From NCBI GenBank assembly GCA_002698885.1, contig PAAH01000029.1:8156-15585 (forward strand): 7,430 nucleotides of DNA. The letters are read 5' to 3'. Positions 6,733 to 7,430 of the stretch are shown piece by piece. The stretch is from Nitrososphaerota archaeon (GTDB lineage: Archaea > Thermoproteota > Nitrososphaeria > Nitrososphaerales > Nitrosopumilaceae). The notes beneath the pieces are model-generated. The model saw nothing but the letters and a program-made list of their open reading frames with translations, was not told where the DNA came from and did no database searches. The translations under genes were made by a program, and so were the position numbers. The stretch's first letter is position 1; every line of letters starts with the position of its first letter.

Positions 6733-7430
6733 CTACCTGTAATAGGAAGCAACTAATTTTTCGCCAAGTTTCAAATCTTTCTGCTCTCTTACCTTCTTTA
6801 CTGCTTCTTCAAAGTGCTTCATGGTGACTTTTGCCTTTGCAGCTTTTTCTTCAACGGCTTTGGGATCTGGTGCATTATCAAGATGTTCATGAACAACCAG
6901 AGATACTGCAGTATTTGCTATAGATGCAACATCTGCACCACTCAAACCATCAGTATTTTCAGCTAACTTCTCATAATCAATCTTATCAGGACCATTTGGA
7001 TCAGCAATAGGAATATCTTCACAATTAATCTCCAAAATGCTCTTTCTACTTTCTTTATCAGGAAGTGGAATTTGAATAATTTTATCAAATCTTCCAGGTC
7101 TTAATAGGGCTGGATCAATCATATCTGCTCTGTTAGTTGCAGCAAGTACTACAACACCATGCATATTCTCCATACCATCTAATTCTGTTAATAATTGGCT
7201 AACAACTCTCTCAGTTACTGCAGTTTCACCACCGGCTCCTCTGATAGGTGCAATTGAATCAATCTCATCAAAGAATATTACACAAGGAGCAGATTGTCTT
7301 GCTCGTTTGAAAATTTCTCTAATTCCTCTTTCTGATTCTCCAACCCATTTTGATAATAATTCAGGACCTCTTACTGAAACAAAATTTGCCTCACTTTGTG
7401 TTGCAACTGCTTTTGCCATTAACGTTTTTC
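6733..7430 (-). CDS. cdc48: CDC48/VAT-family AAA+ ATPase, C-terminal part (truncated by window edge)
   Basis: Hexameric ATP-driven unfoldase of the CDC48/p97/VAT family; the window holds its last 231 complete codons. The frame is open to the right edge and reads KTLMAKAVA there, the end of a Walker A motif, so the ATG at 7419 is an internal Met. Numbering from that Met, pore-loop 1 is in LLSKWVGES (21-29), Walker B is VIFFDEID (47-54), sensor 1 is ATNRAD (94-99) with Asn96, and the arginine fingers are Arg107 and Arg110 in LLRPGRFD. The helical lid subdomain with GLSGADVAS follows. GPELLSKWVGES and the C-terminal position identify the second (D2) ATPase domain. PAN and FtsH differ clearly in the pore-loop region. 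The protein ends in SYYR, compatible with the HbYX tail by which unfoldases dock on the 20S proteasome. gatD follows 32 nt downstream. Confidence 0.93.
   Translation of the reverse strand, partial: KTLMAKAVATQSEANFVSVRGPELLSKWVGESERGIREIFKRARQSAPCVIFFDEIDSIAPIRGAGGETAVTERVVSQLLTELDGMENMHGVVVLAATNRADMIDPALLRPGRFDKIIQIPLPDKESRKSILEINCEDIPIADPNGPDKIDYEKLAENTDGLSGADVASIANTAVSLVVHEHLDNAPDPKAVEEKAAKAKVTMKHFEEAVKKVREQKDLKLGEKLVASYYR

Overview
The window is AT-rich, compactly organised archaeal DNA. An archaeal-type gatD-gatE pair, a CDC48/VAT-type AAA+ ATPase, TATA-like boxes about 28 nt upstream of start codons and few Shine-Dalgarno sites point to an archaeon. The sequence character together with a bacterial-type dnaK-dnaJ pair fits the Nitrososphaerota (Thaumarchaeota, Nitrosopumilus-like). 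The phylum-level call is inference from gene content, not a search result.

Layout. On the + strand, 1-1692 holds most of dnaK (5' end outside the window), followed 25 nt later by dnaJ (1718-2806). A 53-residue Cys/His protein with a TTG start is encoded convergently on the - strand at 2816-2977 and is easily missed. Going right, 2978-3053 is a short divergent promoter region with a small dyad, and 3054-3138 is an intron-less tRNA-Leu(CAG). At 3200-3463 lies a small, very basic protein with three T-x-G-R-G-T-type repeats, apparently transcribed without a leader. The right half is on the - strand. Read in the direction of transcription it is a CDC48-family ATPase (N-terminal part beyond the right edge), then gatD (5411-6700), then gatE (3508-5400). 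No gap longer than 300 bases lacks a gene.

How the genes work together. DnaK and DnaJ form an Hsp70/Hsp40 folding pair; their nucleotide exchange factor GrpE is not seen in the window. The CDC48-type unfoldase ends in Tyr-Tyr-Arg, a possible proteasome-docking tail, so the two ends of the window both concern protein quality control. GatD and GatE together form the archaeal amidotransferase that converts Glu-tRNA(Gln) to Gln-tRNA(Gln). The two small proteins in the middle have no function I can recognise; one looks like a zinc-binding protein and the other like a nucleic-acid-binding protein.

The large genes are ordinary housekeeping genes. The least explained part is 2807-3507, where the two small genes and the tRNA sit. 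I saw no mobile element, CRISPR array, frameshift or sign of recent transfer.
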